From Acidobacteriota bacterium (GTDB taxonomy: Bacteria; Acidobacteriota; Thermoanaerobaculia; Multivoradales; J023): DNA of 64,000 bases. A model generated the notes under the pieces. That model was not told the origin of the DNA, did not search any database, and worked only from the letters and a program-made list of their open reading frames with translations. Shown piece by piece: positions 18,201 through 26,700 of the stretch (within the stretch, counting starts at the first letter, position 1; each line of letters starts with the position of its first letter). Where the stretch lies: assembly GCA_029263395.1 (NCBI GenBank), contig JAJCXO010000102.1, forward strand, positions 1-64,000, written 5' to 3'. A program made the translations under genes and the position numbers.

Positions 18201-18648
18201 CCAAGTGTTGCACTTTGCAACCCACGGCCTGGTCAGCGATGACCGTCCCGAGCTTTCGGGGCTGGCGTTGTCAATGGTCGATTCAACAGGCAGCCCGGTC
18301 GACGGTCTGCTGCGCCTGCGGGACATCTACGACCTCGAGCTGTCCGCCGAGCTCGTCGTCCTCAGCGGCTGCCGTACCGCTCTTGGTAAGAGGGTTCGCG
18401 GAGAAGGGCCGGTAGGACTTGCTAGGGGGTTCTTGTCTGCTGGAGCAAAGCGTGTGATCGCAAGCCTGTGGTGGGTACAGGACCGAGCCACGGCAGATCT
18501 CATGATCCGTTTCTATCGAGCCTTGTGGCAGGACGCCCTTTCGCCTTCCGCGGCACTGCGCCAAGCACAACTGATAGCCCTGGCCAACCCACAATCGGCG
18601 GACCCGTTCCACTGGGCGGCTTTTGTTCATCAGGGGGATTGGGAGTAA
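15232..18648 (+). CDS. TPR-repeat CHAT-domain protein (caspase-like peptidase fold), exported
   Basis: About 1138 residues from ATG 15232, preceded by GAAGGAGAAG. The longer frame from 15148 lacks such a site. A signal-like segment (about 10-35, LGFSLQLLGIMLVAPETSLAQA) leads into a PPC-like beta domain (RGESRVFRLDVPTSGTWRVV), then about ten TPRs (about residues 180-640), a charged helical linker, and a C-terminal CHAT domain. The predicted His/Cys dyad is His998 in LHFATHG and Cys1047 in VVLSGCRTALG. CHAT proteins are caspase-like peptidases that cleave a dedicated partner after activation. The consensus sigma-54 promoter upstream suggests activator-controlled expression. The substrate is unknown; the small gene downstream is a candidate. 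Confidence 0.92.
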   Translation: MTGPCQNCWPRLCQILGFSLQLLGIMLVAPETSLAQARASEPIRLDVSRSYTDTLQRGESRVFRLDVPTSGTWRVVAEKQGIDFLLLVRNPEGEEIGRLGSPIYRMGSLRWTQSLTDIGPYTIELRAPRDTAPAGELTLRADELSGEDARRRAAELAVTRALGRLPTDVPGVRRAAVRDLRQALDLWRELGDMSREGETLYVLSRLHHKLDDGLRTSIELLQQTAVVAGQVGNTLLQAAALADLGLGYRSLGELKRAEEPLERAVELFDSIDDPLNRGVTLNTLCMIDHSRGDLRGALGCYRRALSMIRETGFGYFEAALLNNLGYAYDCLGEPSMSLEHYQLALEIRRQNGNRAGEAQVLNNMAAVVFRGQGDGENALEFYDQARKIYAELEDRRQLATIINNQAETYRKLGNPERALVFFQQALDLQRQLDAARSRAVTLNGLGLTYRELGQLELAKEAHTEALSLSRQIERRRDEGLALAYLGRLAIEVGEVADGLRQLDEAVTVLGQTEELFHTARAWHFRAVGFLQAGDVSGAESSLQNALELRRRVGDRVGEADSLQIQAKALRQQGDLDGAIARARDALELVEEAQNRILGPEIRMSFLATHASSFELMIDLLMEKHLRQPGAGFDELALEISERARARTLSELLREPFLPSETSAAVGVEVAARERRTRLRRRLDAKANRLIKLRGAGRLDAPETRSLETDLEAILSELDLVEHDLRQQGHDPNKDGSLGEGGSVDVGQIQRVLGAETVLLEYALGEDRSFLWAVTDEGVEVHVLPARETIESAARQLHQAWAHLDRRSTSQDRELAMGLSRQLLSPVIHLLHKRRVAVVADGVLHNLSFAALPIPDASGQLLLEASEVVHMPSISILIRQRQRFGKRPAAASSLAMFADPVFSIHDPRGNTGLSASVAPGASPVAAELASEQSADVLRFARQAGLEALNRLPSTRREAKEIAAIAPPGNVWLALDREASRQAAQSGLLRDYQVLHFATHGLVSDDRPELSGLALSMVDSTGSPVDGLLRLRDIYDLELSAELVVLSGCRTALGKRVRGEGPVGLARGFLSAGAKRVIASLWWVQDRATADLMIRFYRALWQDALSPSAALRQAQLIALANPQSADPFHWAAFVHQGDWE

Positions 18649-18858
18649 GTTGCCGGGGTCGTTGCCCGGTTCATCACGCAGTAGAAAGGAGACCAATTCC
18701 TTTCCGAACGAAAGGTGATCTCTCCAGAACCATCTAACAGAAACTGATCAAAAGCAAGGTGAAGAACAGTCCACAATCAAAAGTTCATAGGAGAAAGACC
18801 CGTGACTGAAAACGCGAGGAGAAGATCAATGCCCATCGATAGCATCCGGCCGGGCTAG

Positions 18859-18928
18859 TGTGAGGTGGCGCCGATCAGCCGACGCTGTGTCGAACAAAGC
18901 GGTCAGGCTATGAGCCGGGCTAGACCGG
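18859..18928 (+). repeat. Imperfect direct repeat, copy 1, upstream of the small gene
   Basis: A roughly 70 bp stretch containing GCCGATCAGCC that is partly repeated at 19298-19367. The two copies flank the small gene at 18973-19281. Similarity includes GGTG(GC)GCCGATCAGCC and a downstream GAGCCGGGCTAGACCG / GAGTAGGGCCAGACTG block. Confidence 0.5.
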
Positions 18929-18972
18929 AACCCGCAAACAAGAACGGACCAAAAACGAACCAAGGAGGCTTT

Positions 18973-19281
18973 ATGACACTAATGGTCTGCACCACCTGCC
19001 GCGATGCGGAGGCAAAGTATGGAATCAGGATGAATGCGATCGTCCATCTGAGTGGAGAAACAACGATTGAAATCAAAGTCTGCGACAGCACTTGGGGAAC
19101 TCGCCGGGCAAAAATTTGTGACAGTGAGAATAAAGGAACTCTCTACAGAGGAAACTTGGATGACCGGGATACGTTTGCCATTCTCGTCGGTAGTGTCCGC
19201 AAGCACTGCAACTGTCTCATCTTCCGGCCTAATGTGTCGGGGTTTCAGGAAGTAGGCTCCTGGACTGCAATGGAAGACTGA
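18973..19281 (+). CDS. Small Cys-containing protein downstream of the CHAT gene
   Basis: 102 residues from ATG 18973, preceded by a near-perfect AAGGAGG at 18962-18968. The longer open frame from 18865 has no such site. Cys residues occur as CTTC near the N-terminus, two singles, and CNC near the C-terminus. No signal peptide or transmembrane helix is evident, and no family was recognised. It lies 324 bp after the CHAT gene on the same strand, flanked by a pair of imperfect 70 bp direct repeats. A role as CHAT substrate or as a small secreted/processed peptide is speculative. Lower GC and Lys/Asn-rich codons set it apart from its neighbours. Confidence 0.6.
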   Translation: MTLMVCTTCRDAEAKYGIRMNAIVHLSGETTIEIKVCDSTWGTRRAKICDSENKGTLYRGNLDDRDTFAILVGSVRKHCNCLIFRPNVSGFQEVGSWTAMED

Positions 19282-19297
19282 GACGTCTGGGCTCATT

Positions 19298-19367
19298 CGA
19301 GTGTGGTGCCGATCAGCCCACGGTTGCGTCGGCGGGGCGGCTAGGTTCTGAGTAGGGCCAGACTGTA
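19298..19367 (+). repeat. Imperfect direct repeat, copy 2, downstream of the small gene
   Basis: Partner of the copy at 18859-18928. No gene follows this copy, so it may be the leader of a lost tandem duplicate of the small gene. Confidence 0.5.
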
Positions 19368-19411
19368 AGGGGTCTGAGAGATGAGGAGCGTTGGAGTTCG
19401 CTCTACTGGTG

Positions 19412-20275
19412 TTACGGATTGATGCGAAGGGGGAAGTGGGTCACTGGTCCGTCTCCGCCACTCTTTGATGCTGTGAGATCCAGCCGATAGTCCCCAGCTT
19501 TGAAATGGTCGACCGGGAACGAGATCACTACGGAGCCGAGCGCGTCGGCTTCGAGGTCTCCCGCTTGCCAGAGCACCTCTTCGCCTCGCCGGAGCGTGCC
19601 GCGATAACGGGTGTCAGCAGCTCCGCTCACTTCGAGGGCTATCACGATCCAATCACCGGTCCGGGGCAGGGCAATCTGATGTCTTGGGCTCTCGCCGACT
19701 CCGGCGTCGCGGAATGAGCTGAGCGAGTAGATGCGGGTATTGATCTGAGGTTTGAGTGCCGAGACCAGACGGGCTGCCAGCTGTTCGGCCTTCTCGCGCT
19801 CGACCCCGAGTTCCTCCAGCCAGCGACTCTGCGTGGCGTCGAAGGCACTGCGTGTTTCCGCCAACTCGCGTCGAAGGCTAGCGATTCGCTGCTCGTCGCC
19901 ACCCTGTGCCGCCGCCAACTCCCGACGGGAGGCTTCCAAGTCGCCACGCAGGGCCGTGACCTGGCGGTGTTGCCAGACCCCGGCTAGCAGCCCAGTCGCA
20001 ATCAGCGCGGTCAGCGTGAGACCAGCTTGCCAGCTGCTGGCCCGCGCCGCCAAGGCGACCAGAAAGCTTGTCTTCACAGCCTTGGTGACCTCTTGCTCCG
20101 CGACGCGCCGCAGGCCGCGCTGGAGTCGATCGGCCGCCTCGACCTGATCGAGGCACTCCTCGCAGTCCAAATAGTGTTCTTCAAAGGCCTCGGTGTCTTC
20201 GGGCGACAGTTTGCCGGCGACATAAAGATCGATGAGCTGACGTTGCTCGATGGTTGCGTGGTCCATGAGGGTCAC
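19412..20275 (-). CDS. Zinc-finger anti-sigma factor
   Basis: About 287 residues. The N-terminal zf-HC2-like domain has HYLDCEECLDQV (H-x3-C-x2-C). A transmembrane helix follows (about 98-118, LTLTALIATGLLAGVW), then a coiled coil rich in Ala/Glu/Arg (about 120-180) and a C-terminal beta domain. The GTG at 20275 overlaps the sigma stop (GTGA) and has GAGGA at a good distance; ATG 20266 is the alternative. The layout fits a membrane anti-sigma factor that holds the ECF sigma factor encoded directly upstream. Confidence 0.85.
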   Translation of the reverse strand: MTLMDHATIEQRQLIDLYVAGKLSPEDTEAFEEHYLDCEECLDQVEAADRLQRGLRRVAEQEVTKAVKTSFLVALAARASSWQAGLTLTALIATGLLAGVWQHRQVTALRGDLEASRRELAAAQGGDEQRIASLRRELAETRSAFDATQSRWLEELGVEREKAEQLAARLVSALKPQINTRIYSLSSFRDAGVGESPRHQIALPRTGDWIVIALEVSGAADTRYRGTLRRGEEVLWQAGDLEADALGSVVISFPVDHFKAGDYRLDLTASKSGGDGPVTHFPLRINP

Positions 20276-20769
20276 CCCGTATTCCTCAGTTCGATCCACT
20301 GTCGCTTCTCCCGCTGGTCCCATAGTTCGCGAAGTCGCTGGCGGGCCCGGAACAGAACGCGCCGGAAATGTTCCGCGTCGATATTCAGATCGGCGCAGAG
20401 CTTCTCTTTGCTGTCCTCGGACAGGTAGAAACGGGCGAGCAGCTGCCGATCACGGTCATAACGCAGCTCGCCAAGGTGCTGGCGTACCAAGCGAGCTTCC
20501 TCGTCTTGCAGAACTTGCTCGAGCTGCGGCAGTGGGGTGGCAGCACGTTGCTCCCCATCTCGGCGGAGAAGGCCGGCCATGACCCCGGCATCTTCAACTG
20601 TGGTGTAGCGGGCCTCCTTCCGTCGATTCGCTATCAGCAAGTTCCGTGCCGTGCTGCGCACGAAACCAGCGAGACGGTCCGGTTGTTGAATTTCGCCTCG
20701 ACGCGCCTTGTCGATGACGAGGGCCAAGGTTTCCTGGACCAAATCATCGACCAGAGCCAGGTCTGCCAC
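20272..20769 (-). CDS. ECF-type RNA polymerase sigma factor (N-terminal start unclear)
   Basis: 165 residues from GTG 20769, but family similarity continues upstream. The same frame stays open to about 20935 and reads PAALVAQIRDGD, then LVERFERGVRLLLRRLVADL, which is the beginning of sigma region 2. No ATG, GTG or TTG occurs in that extension, so a rare start (an ATA with GGAG upstream is visible) or a lesion must be considered. Region 2 continues as LVDDLVQETLALVIDKARRG and FVRSTARNLLIANRRKE. Region 4 is LARFYLSEDSKEKLCADLN with the helix-turn-helix LFRARQRLREL. It is translationally coupled to the anti-sigma gene. Confidence 0.82.
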   Translation of the reverse strand: MADLALVDDLVQETLALVIDKARRGEIQQPDRLAGFVRSTARNLLIANRRKEARYTTVEDAGVMAGLLRRDGEQRAATPLPQLEQVLQDEEARLVRQHLGELRYDRDRQLLARFYLSEDSKEKLCADLNIDAEHFRRVLFRARQRLRELWDQREKRQWIELRNTG

Positions 20770-21086
20770 GAGCCGCCTCAGCAGAAGCCGGACACCTCGT
20801 TCGAAGCGTTCAACCAGCGCAACTTCGGCGTATGTGTCTCCATCGCGGATTTGAGCGACTAACGCCGCCGGATCTGACGGCCCGTCACCCTTCCGAGATC
20901 TCTCGGACGATTCCGTCTCTATCGGCCTATCTCCAGATCAGATCTAGCACAGTGCATGAGTCTTGTCTCTTGGTTTTCGCCAGCTTAGCAGAAGACCTGA
21001 CACTCGACAGTCTTGAGGACAGTCCCGTCGGACACGCGACACCGCCGTAACCGCCTCAAATCTTGGAGATTATTGGCCTTTGAGGG

Positions 21087-21102
21087 TGGCACGACCCTTG
21101 CT
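21087..21102 (+). promoter_or_regulatory. Sigma-54 promoter upstream of the cupin gene
   Basis: TGGCACGACCCTTGCT is a full match to the -24/-12 consensus with GG-N10-GC spacing, 49 bp before the cupin ATG. Confidence 0.88.
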
Positions 21103-21150
21103 TTTAGAACCTTCAAGTCAACCAACCGTTCGTAACATGAGGAGAGCACC

Positions 21151-21615
21151 ATGAGTTCCTACCCACCGCAATTCCATTATCCCAACGTTCTTGGCCAGCA
21201 ACCCAACGCGATCTATAGATTCGGGGAGAAAGAGGAAGGCCGGAGCATTACCAAACCTGGTGGCTTCCGAATCCCCTTGATCTATTTCTCCTGGGGCTTG
21301 CTGCAGGGCAAACGTACGCTTCACCACCACCCGGACAACGATGAGCTTCTGCTGATCCTCGAAGGCGAAGCGACCGTTCGCCTCTATGGTCCGGGCAAGC
21401 CGGACATGCGCCAGCTCGAAACCTACGAGGTCTCGGCTGGCGATGTGGTGCTGTTCCCCCAGGGATGGACTCATAGTGTCGATGAGAAGGGACCGGAGAA
21501 CTCACTCAAGGTGCTGGCGATCTTCAACAACCAAGACTTCAAAGCCAATGAGGACGGCAACCAGTTCATCCTCCCGGAGCCGGGCGCAAACTGGCATCTC
21601 GGCGAAAATTCGTGA
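21151..21615 (+). CDS. Cupin-domain protein
   Basis: 154 residues, single cupin beta-barrel. The metal-binding motif 1 is seen as LHHHPDNDELLLILEGEATV and motif 2 as AGDVVLFPQGWTHSVDEKG. Cupins of this shape bind a small ligand or a metal and can be sensors or enzymes; the specific role is unknown. GAGGAGAG precedes the ATG. A consensus sigma-54 promoter lies directly upstream and the sigma-54 activator gene follows at 21766, so the cupin is probably a direct target of that activator. No signal peptide, so cytoplasmic. Confidence 0.85.
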   Translation: MSSYPPQFHYPNVLGQQPNAIYRFGEKEEGRSITKPGGFRIPLIYFSWGLLQGKRTLHHHPDNDELLLILEGEATVRLYGPGKPDMRQLETYEVSAGDVVLFPQGWTHSVDEKGPENSLKVLAIFNNQDFKANEDGNQFILPEPGANWHLGENS

Positions 21616-21765
21616 GCGGTAGGGGATTGGAGATGAGCACGCCGACCCTCCTCTGAAGATCGGCTGCTGCTGATCGACCGCGGGCCGGGTTGCTGCCGGA
21701 CCGCGGCCGTTACATCCCAGGGCTTCGACAGTCGACTCCTCGGAATCCGCTGCGATAGGATCGTC

Positions 21766-23484
21766 ATGAAACGAAACTCGAAACCAACTGGAGATTCCGC
21801 GCATGCGCGCCTCTTCAGAGGTCCCTGGACATGGAAAGGAAAGCCGACGACTAAGCTTGATCGGTCACGCCAACTCTCTGGTACCGAGGCTCAGCTCTAT
21901 GACCTCGAGACTCAGGTCACCGGGGCAGCAACTCGGGATGAGGACCGTAACCCATTCGTCCCGGGCCTGACTATCCTCGGCCATCCCGATTGGGGAAGGG
22001 TCGGAGACTGTCTTCCCTTGCCGGTGCTCGCCGCCGGACGTGACGTAAAGCTATCGCGCTTGGAACCCCTCTTCAGGGCTCCCGAGCAGGATGATGCCCG
22101 CCCTCTGGCGGTAGCCCACGTGAGCCGACAACCAATCCGACTCAGGGGAGGGAAACAACCCGGAAGCATCGTACTCGAGACACGAACGGTGCGTACACCG
22201 GTCGTCGCAAACGGCGAGGAGGTCGACGACGAACAACTCTTCTCTGCCGAAGAAATCTCCCGGGGTGTCGTCCTCGAGCTGGGTCACCGAGTGACTTTGC
22301 TGCTCCATGAGATGCCGTCTCGACCGCTCAAAGCGACTCCCTCACTGGGGCTGATCGGCAACCACCACCATCTAGCTCGGCTGCGTGGCGATGCCCTCGA
22401 CGTTGCAGGGCTCGATGTGCCGGTTCTGATTCGGGGCGAAACTGGCACTGGCAAGGAGCTTGTTGCGCGTGCCCTTCACGATTTTGGCAATCGTAGCACC
22501 GGCCCGTTTGTCGCCGTGAGCCTGGGTGCCCTGTCTCCGGCCCTCGCTGCCTCGGAGCTCTTCGGCGCCGCCAAGGGGGCTTACACTGGTGCCGACCGTA
22601 GGAAAACTGGTTTCTTCCAGAAGGCCAATGGCGGTACGCTATTTCTAGACGAAATTGGCGAGGCGCCGGCTGAGATCCAGGTCTTGTTGTTGCGGGCGCT
22701 CGAGACGGGTGAGATTACGCCAGTGGGAAGTGTCGACTCAATCAACGTCGACGCTCGGATTGTTGCCGCCACCGACACGGATCTCGAGACCGCCATCGCC
22801 GAAGACCATTTTCGAGCGCCGCTCTTCCACCGTCTCGCCGGCTACACGCTGGTACTATCACCTCTGCGCGAGCGGCGTGAAGATGTTGGCCGGCTGCTGT
22901 TTCACTTTCTGACGCAAGAGATGGGTAAGGTCGGCGGCGTCCTGGATGTTCACGAGGGCCGGCCCTGGCCGCCGACAACACTGATCGCACGCTTGGCCGG
23001 GCATTCGTGGCCGGGGAATGTTCGCCAGCTACGCAATGTCGCTCGCTGGCTGGCGGTTAAAGGGCCAGCCGCCACTGCTGACGGGTTGGGAGCACTGGAC
23101 GAGCTGCTCTCTGGTGCTCCGGCCAGCGCTGAGTCACCAGCCTCGTTGCCTCCGCGCAGGCCGGCGGTGGCTAAACCGCCGCGTCCACTCGAGATCCACC
23201 GTTCGCCTCGAGAGGTGACGGATCAGGAGCTTCTAGACGCCCTTCGCCTCAACGGCTGGCAGCTCAAACCGACGGCACACTACCTTAGGGTCGCCCGAAC
23301 TTCGCTTTATGCCCTGATTGATCGCAACCCGAACATCCGCAGAGCTAGTGATCTCCAACGCGAAGAGTTGGCTAGAAGTTTCCAGGCCCATGGTGGCGAT
23401 CTAGTAGCGATGGCGATGGAGCTAGAAGTCTCACCTCAAGGCCTTCGCAGTCGCCTGCATGAGCTCGAGGTCAAGCTGACCTGA
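21766..23484 (+). CDS. Sigma-54-dependent transcriptional activator with FHA-like N-terminus
   Basis: 572 residues. The N-terminal part (about 66-180) looks like an FHA domain (GRDVKLSRLEPLF, then SRQPIRL and ANGEEV), which would read phosphothreonine. The AAA+ domain spans about 195-430: Walker A GETGTGKE (224-231), sigma-54 contact loop GAYTGA (271-276; usually GAFTGA), Walker B TLFLDEIGE, and the arginine-finger region LRERREDVG. The C-terminus has a Fis-type helix-turn-helix (ALRLNGWQLKPTAHYLRVAR) and a second HTH-like segment. It is flanked by two sigma-54 promoters. This suggests that a Ser/Thr kinase signal is read by FHA and turned into sigma-54 transcription. The DNA recognition site was not identified. 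Confidence 0.9.
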   Translation: MKRNSKPTGDSAHARLFRGPWTWKGKPTTKLDRSRQLSGTEAQLYDLETQVTGAATRDEDRNPFVPGLTILGHPDWGRVGDCLPLPVLAAGRDVKLSRLEPLFRAPEQDDARPLAVAHVSRQPIRLRGGKQPGSIVLETRTVRTPVVANGEEVDDEQLFSAEEISRGVVLELGHRVTLLLHEMPSRPLKATPSLGLIGNHHHLARLRGDALDVAGLDVPVLIRGETGTGKELVARALHDFGNRSTGPFVAVSLGALSPALAASELFGAAKGAYTGADRRKTGFFQKANGGTLFLDEIGEAPAEIQVLLLRALETGEITPVGSVDSINVDARIVAATDTDLETAIAEDHFRAPLFHRLAGYTLVLSPLRERREDVGRLLFHFLTQEMGKVGGVLDVHEGRPWPPTTLIARLAGHSWPGNVRQLRNVARWLAVKGPAATADGLGALDELLSGAPASAESPASLPPRRPAVAKPPRPLEIHRSPREVTDQELLDALRLNGWQLKPTAHYLRVARTSLYALIDRNPNIRRASDLQREELARSFQAHGGDLVAMAMELEVSPQGLRSRLHELEVKLT

Positions 23485-23669
23485 GGCTTCCCATTGGCTC
23501 AATCCGAATCTCAACCCTGATAACGGACTGTTCTCAGGATTGATAATCAGTCATGAGATGATTACAGAAGAGGGAAGCATGATTGGCAGCCTGTGCAGTC
23601 TGCTCACTGATAAAGCAGAATAATTGCCGTCAAGTGGCAGCTTGACCCTGCTGCGGGCAGGCCAGAGGA

Positions 23670-23685
23670 TGGCATGGTTTGTGCT
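23670..23685 (+). promoter_or_regulatory. Sigma-54 promoter upstream of the subtilase gene
   Basis: TGGCATGGTTTGTGCT keeps GG-N10-GC spacing and most consensus positions, 43 bp before the subtilase ATG. It follows the activator gene by about 185 bp. Confidence 0.75.
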
Positions 23686-23727
23686 TGAGACCTTCTCTTG
23701 TTCCTTGTTCAATCACCAGGAGAAGTT

Positions 23728-26700
23728 ATGCGAACCCGAAGTGTCCTGTCGGCTTTGATGTTGTGTGCACTTGCTACGCTACCGACCTTCGCCCAAGATC
23801 TGAGCGACCGCTCGCGGACGATCTCCATGCAGTCTGGAGTCATCGACGTCACGGCTGCCGAGCGCGACATCCCGGCGTCATTGAAGGCGTTGGCCACGGA
23901 TGCCAGTTTGGACTACGTACTGATCAAGTTCCCAGGGCCGGTGTCGGCGGATCAGTTGAAGGCGCTGGAGGAGCGTACCGAGCGTATTTATACGTATCTT
24001 CCCCATGACACATTTTTGGTTCGTATGGCGGTGGAGAAGCAGTACCGAGCTGAGGAACCAGAGCTTGGAGCCAGCTGGGTCGGGACTTATCATCCTGCTT
24101 ATAAATTGGCGCCAGCAATCGACCAGGTGATCTCGACACCGGGGCTCGACAAGGCTTATGGCAAACCCTGGATTGTCATGATGCGGGTCTATCCGGATGC
24201 TGATCTGGACGAGACACTGGCCAAGATCGAACAACGGATTCCGGGCAAAGTGGTTGGAGCGGAAGAGGGCAAACGTTTCTCTCGCGTCCGTTTGCTGCTC
24301 GACTCTAGTGAGCTCGACTCCGCCCGAGGTGAGTTGGCGCGACTCTCTGAGGTCTTCTGGATTGGCCTCGAGCCGCGTCGAGTGCTGCTCAACGACACCT
24401 CGGTGTGGGTTGGGCAGTCCGGCCTCAGTGGTGGTCAGACGACACCTGTTTTCGACCAGGGTATTTTCGGCGAGGGGCAGATCGTCGGCGTGCTCGACAC
24501 AGGCGTTGATCCCGACATGTGTTACTTCCGGGATGGCACCCTTGGCTTGCCGCCCCAGAATCTCTGCAACGGCGGCACCGTCGTCGACCTGAACCAGCGT
24601 AAGGTCATCGCGGTCGATTTCTTGTGGGGCAACGAGTGCGCCGGCGGCATTGGCAGCAACGAGTGGGACACTCAAGATCACGGCAGTCACGTGGCGGGTA
24701 CGGTTGCTGGCGACAACTTGGCGAACCCCCTGACCCACGATCCTGGCGATGGCATGGCGCCGGGTGCCAAATTGGTGGTGCAAGACTGTGGTTTTCAGAC
24801 CGACAACTGCGCCGACTGCCCGGGCATCGGCAACTGCCCGATCGTCGATCTGAATCCGGTTTTTCAGCAAGCCTACAACCAAGGTGCTCGTATCCACACC
24901 AACTCCTGGGGAGACGACGAGAACAACCCGGTGCAGGGTCTGTACTCGGCGGGTAGCGAGGATGCCGACGAGTTCATGTGGAACAATTCCGATTTCTTGT
25001 TGGTTTTTGCCGCTGGCAATTCCGGTCCGGGTTCGACCACGGTTGGGAGCCCGTCAACGGGCAAGAACGTGGTGTCCGTCGGCGCAACCCTGCGCAGCAC
25101 GAGCGCCAATTCGATGGCGTCGTTTTCGAGTTGTGGACCCACCGATGATGGCCGGATCAAGCCCGACATCACCATGCCGGGCTCGGGCATCATCTCGGCC
25201 AACTCGGACAACAACACCAACAGTAACAATTGCAACACCAAAAGCTCCAGCGGCACCAGCATGGCAGCTCCTGGTGCTGCTGGTAATCTGGCGTTGATCC
25301 GTCAATATTATGTGGATGGCTGGTACCCGACGGGAGCGGCTAACGCGAGCGATTCGTTGGTTCCTTCAGGAGCATTGCTCAAAGCGACGCTGGTCAACTC
25401 CGGCCGCAACATGACCGGTACCGGAGCAATTCCGGGCGGTTGCCAGGGCTGGGGTAGAGTTTTACTCGACGACACGTTGCACTTCACCGGTGAGGGGCGT
25501 GGCCTGTTCCTCGAGGACGATACGACGGGTTTCCCCAGTGGCTCATCGAACGAAGACCGGACCTTCCTGTTGGCAGTCGGTAGTAGCTCCGAGCCGCTCA
25601 AGGTCACTCTGGCCTGGACCGACTTCCCGTCGACCCCGGCGGCTAGTCCTCACATCAACAACGATCTCGATCTGATCGTCAGTGGTCCGAGCGGCACGTT
25701 TCTCGGCAACGTGTTTTCCGGAGGTACATCAACCACCGGAGGTAGCGCGGATCGCCTCAACTCCTTGGAGCAGGTATTGATCGCCAGCCCAACACCGGGT
25801 ACCTACACGGTGACGGTGCGTTCGTTCACCGTGCCCAACGGTCCGCAGCCTTTCGCCGTGGTTGCGACCAGCGATCTGTCGACTCCGTGTTCGCCGGCCT
25901 GCGATGACGGCCTGTTCTGCAACGGGGTCGAGACCTGTGTGGCTGGCTCCTGTCAGCCCGGCACATCGCCGTGTACCGGTACCCAGACCTGCGACGAGGC
26001 GAACGACCTGTGCGTTGGTGCCAACGGCTGTTTACACGATGTCGACTTCGAGTCGGGAGCCGGCGGCTGGACCAATGGTGCCAGCACCTGCTCTACCGGC
26101 ACGTTCGTTGCTGGGTCGCCAGACGCCACCGCTTGGCAAGTTGCGGGCGGTGCAGGTGGTTCGTCTGGCGCGCTGTTCACCCAGCCGAATCCGGGCGGTA
26201 TCGGCACGGACGATGTGGATGGTGGGACTTGCGAGACCCTGTCACCCGCCATCAACGCCAGCGGCGAGTCTGAAATCACGGTATCCCTGGACTACTTCCA
26301 TGGTCAGCGGGATGCCGGAGATGACGCTGGGGACGGCTTTTTGATCGAGGTGCTGAACAACGGCACTGTCGTCGACACATTGGTGACTGTGGGCGATGTG
26401 ACCAACAATCCATCCTGGACCCCGTTGTCGACCACGGTGTCGAATCCGGGCACGATACAACTGCGAGTCCGGGCGACCGACGCGGCAGCTGGCGGCGATA
26501 TCGTCGAAGGAGGCATCGACAATGTCCAGGTCTGTCCCAATGATCCACCTCCTGGGTGTACCACCAATGCCGACTGTGACAACGGTCTGTTTTGTGACGG
26601 TACCGAGACCTGCAACGTCGGCACGGGGGTCTGCGAGTCAGGCACCGCACCGAACTGCAGTGATAGCGTCAGCTGCACCGTCGATAGCTGTAACGAGAGC

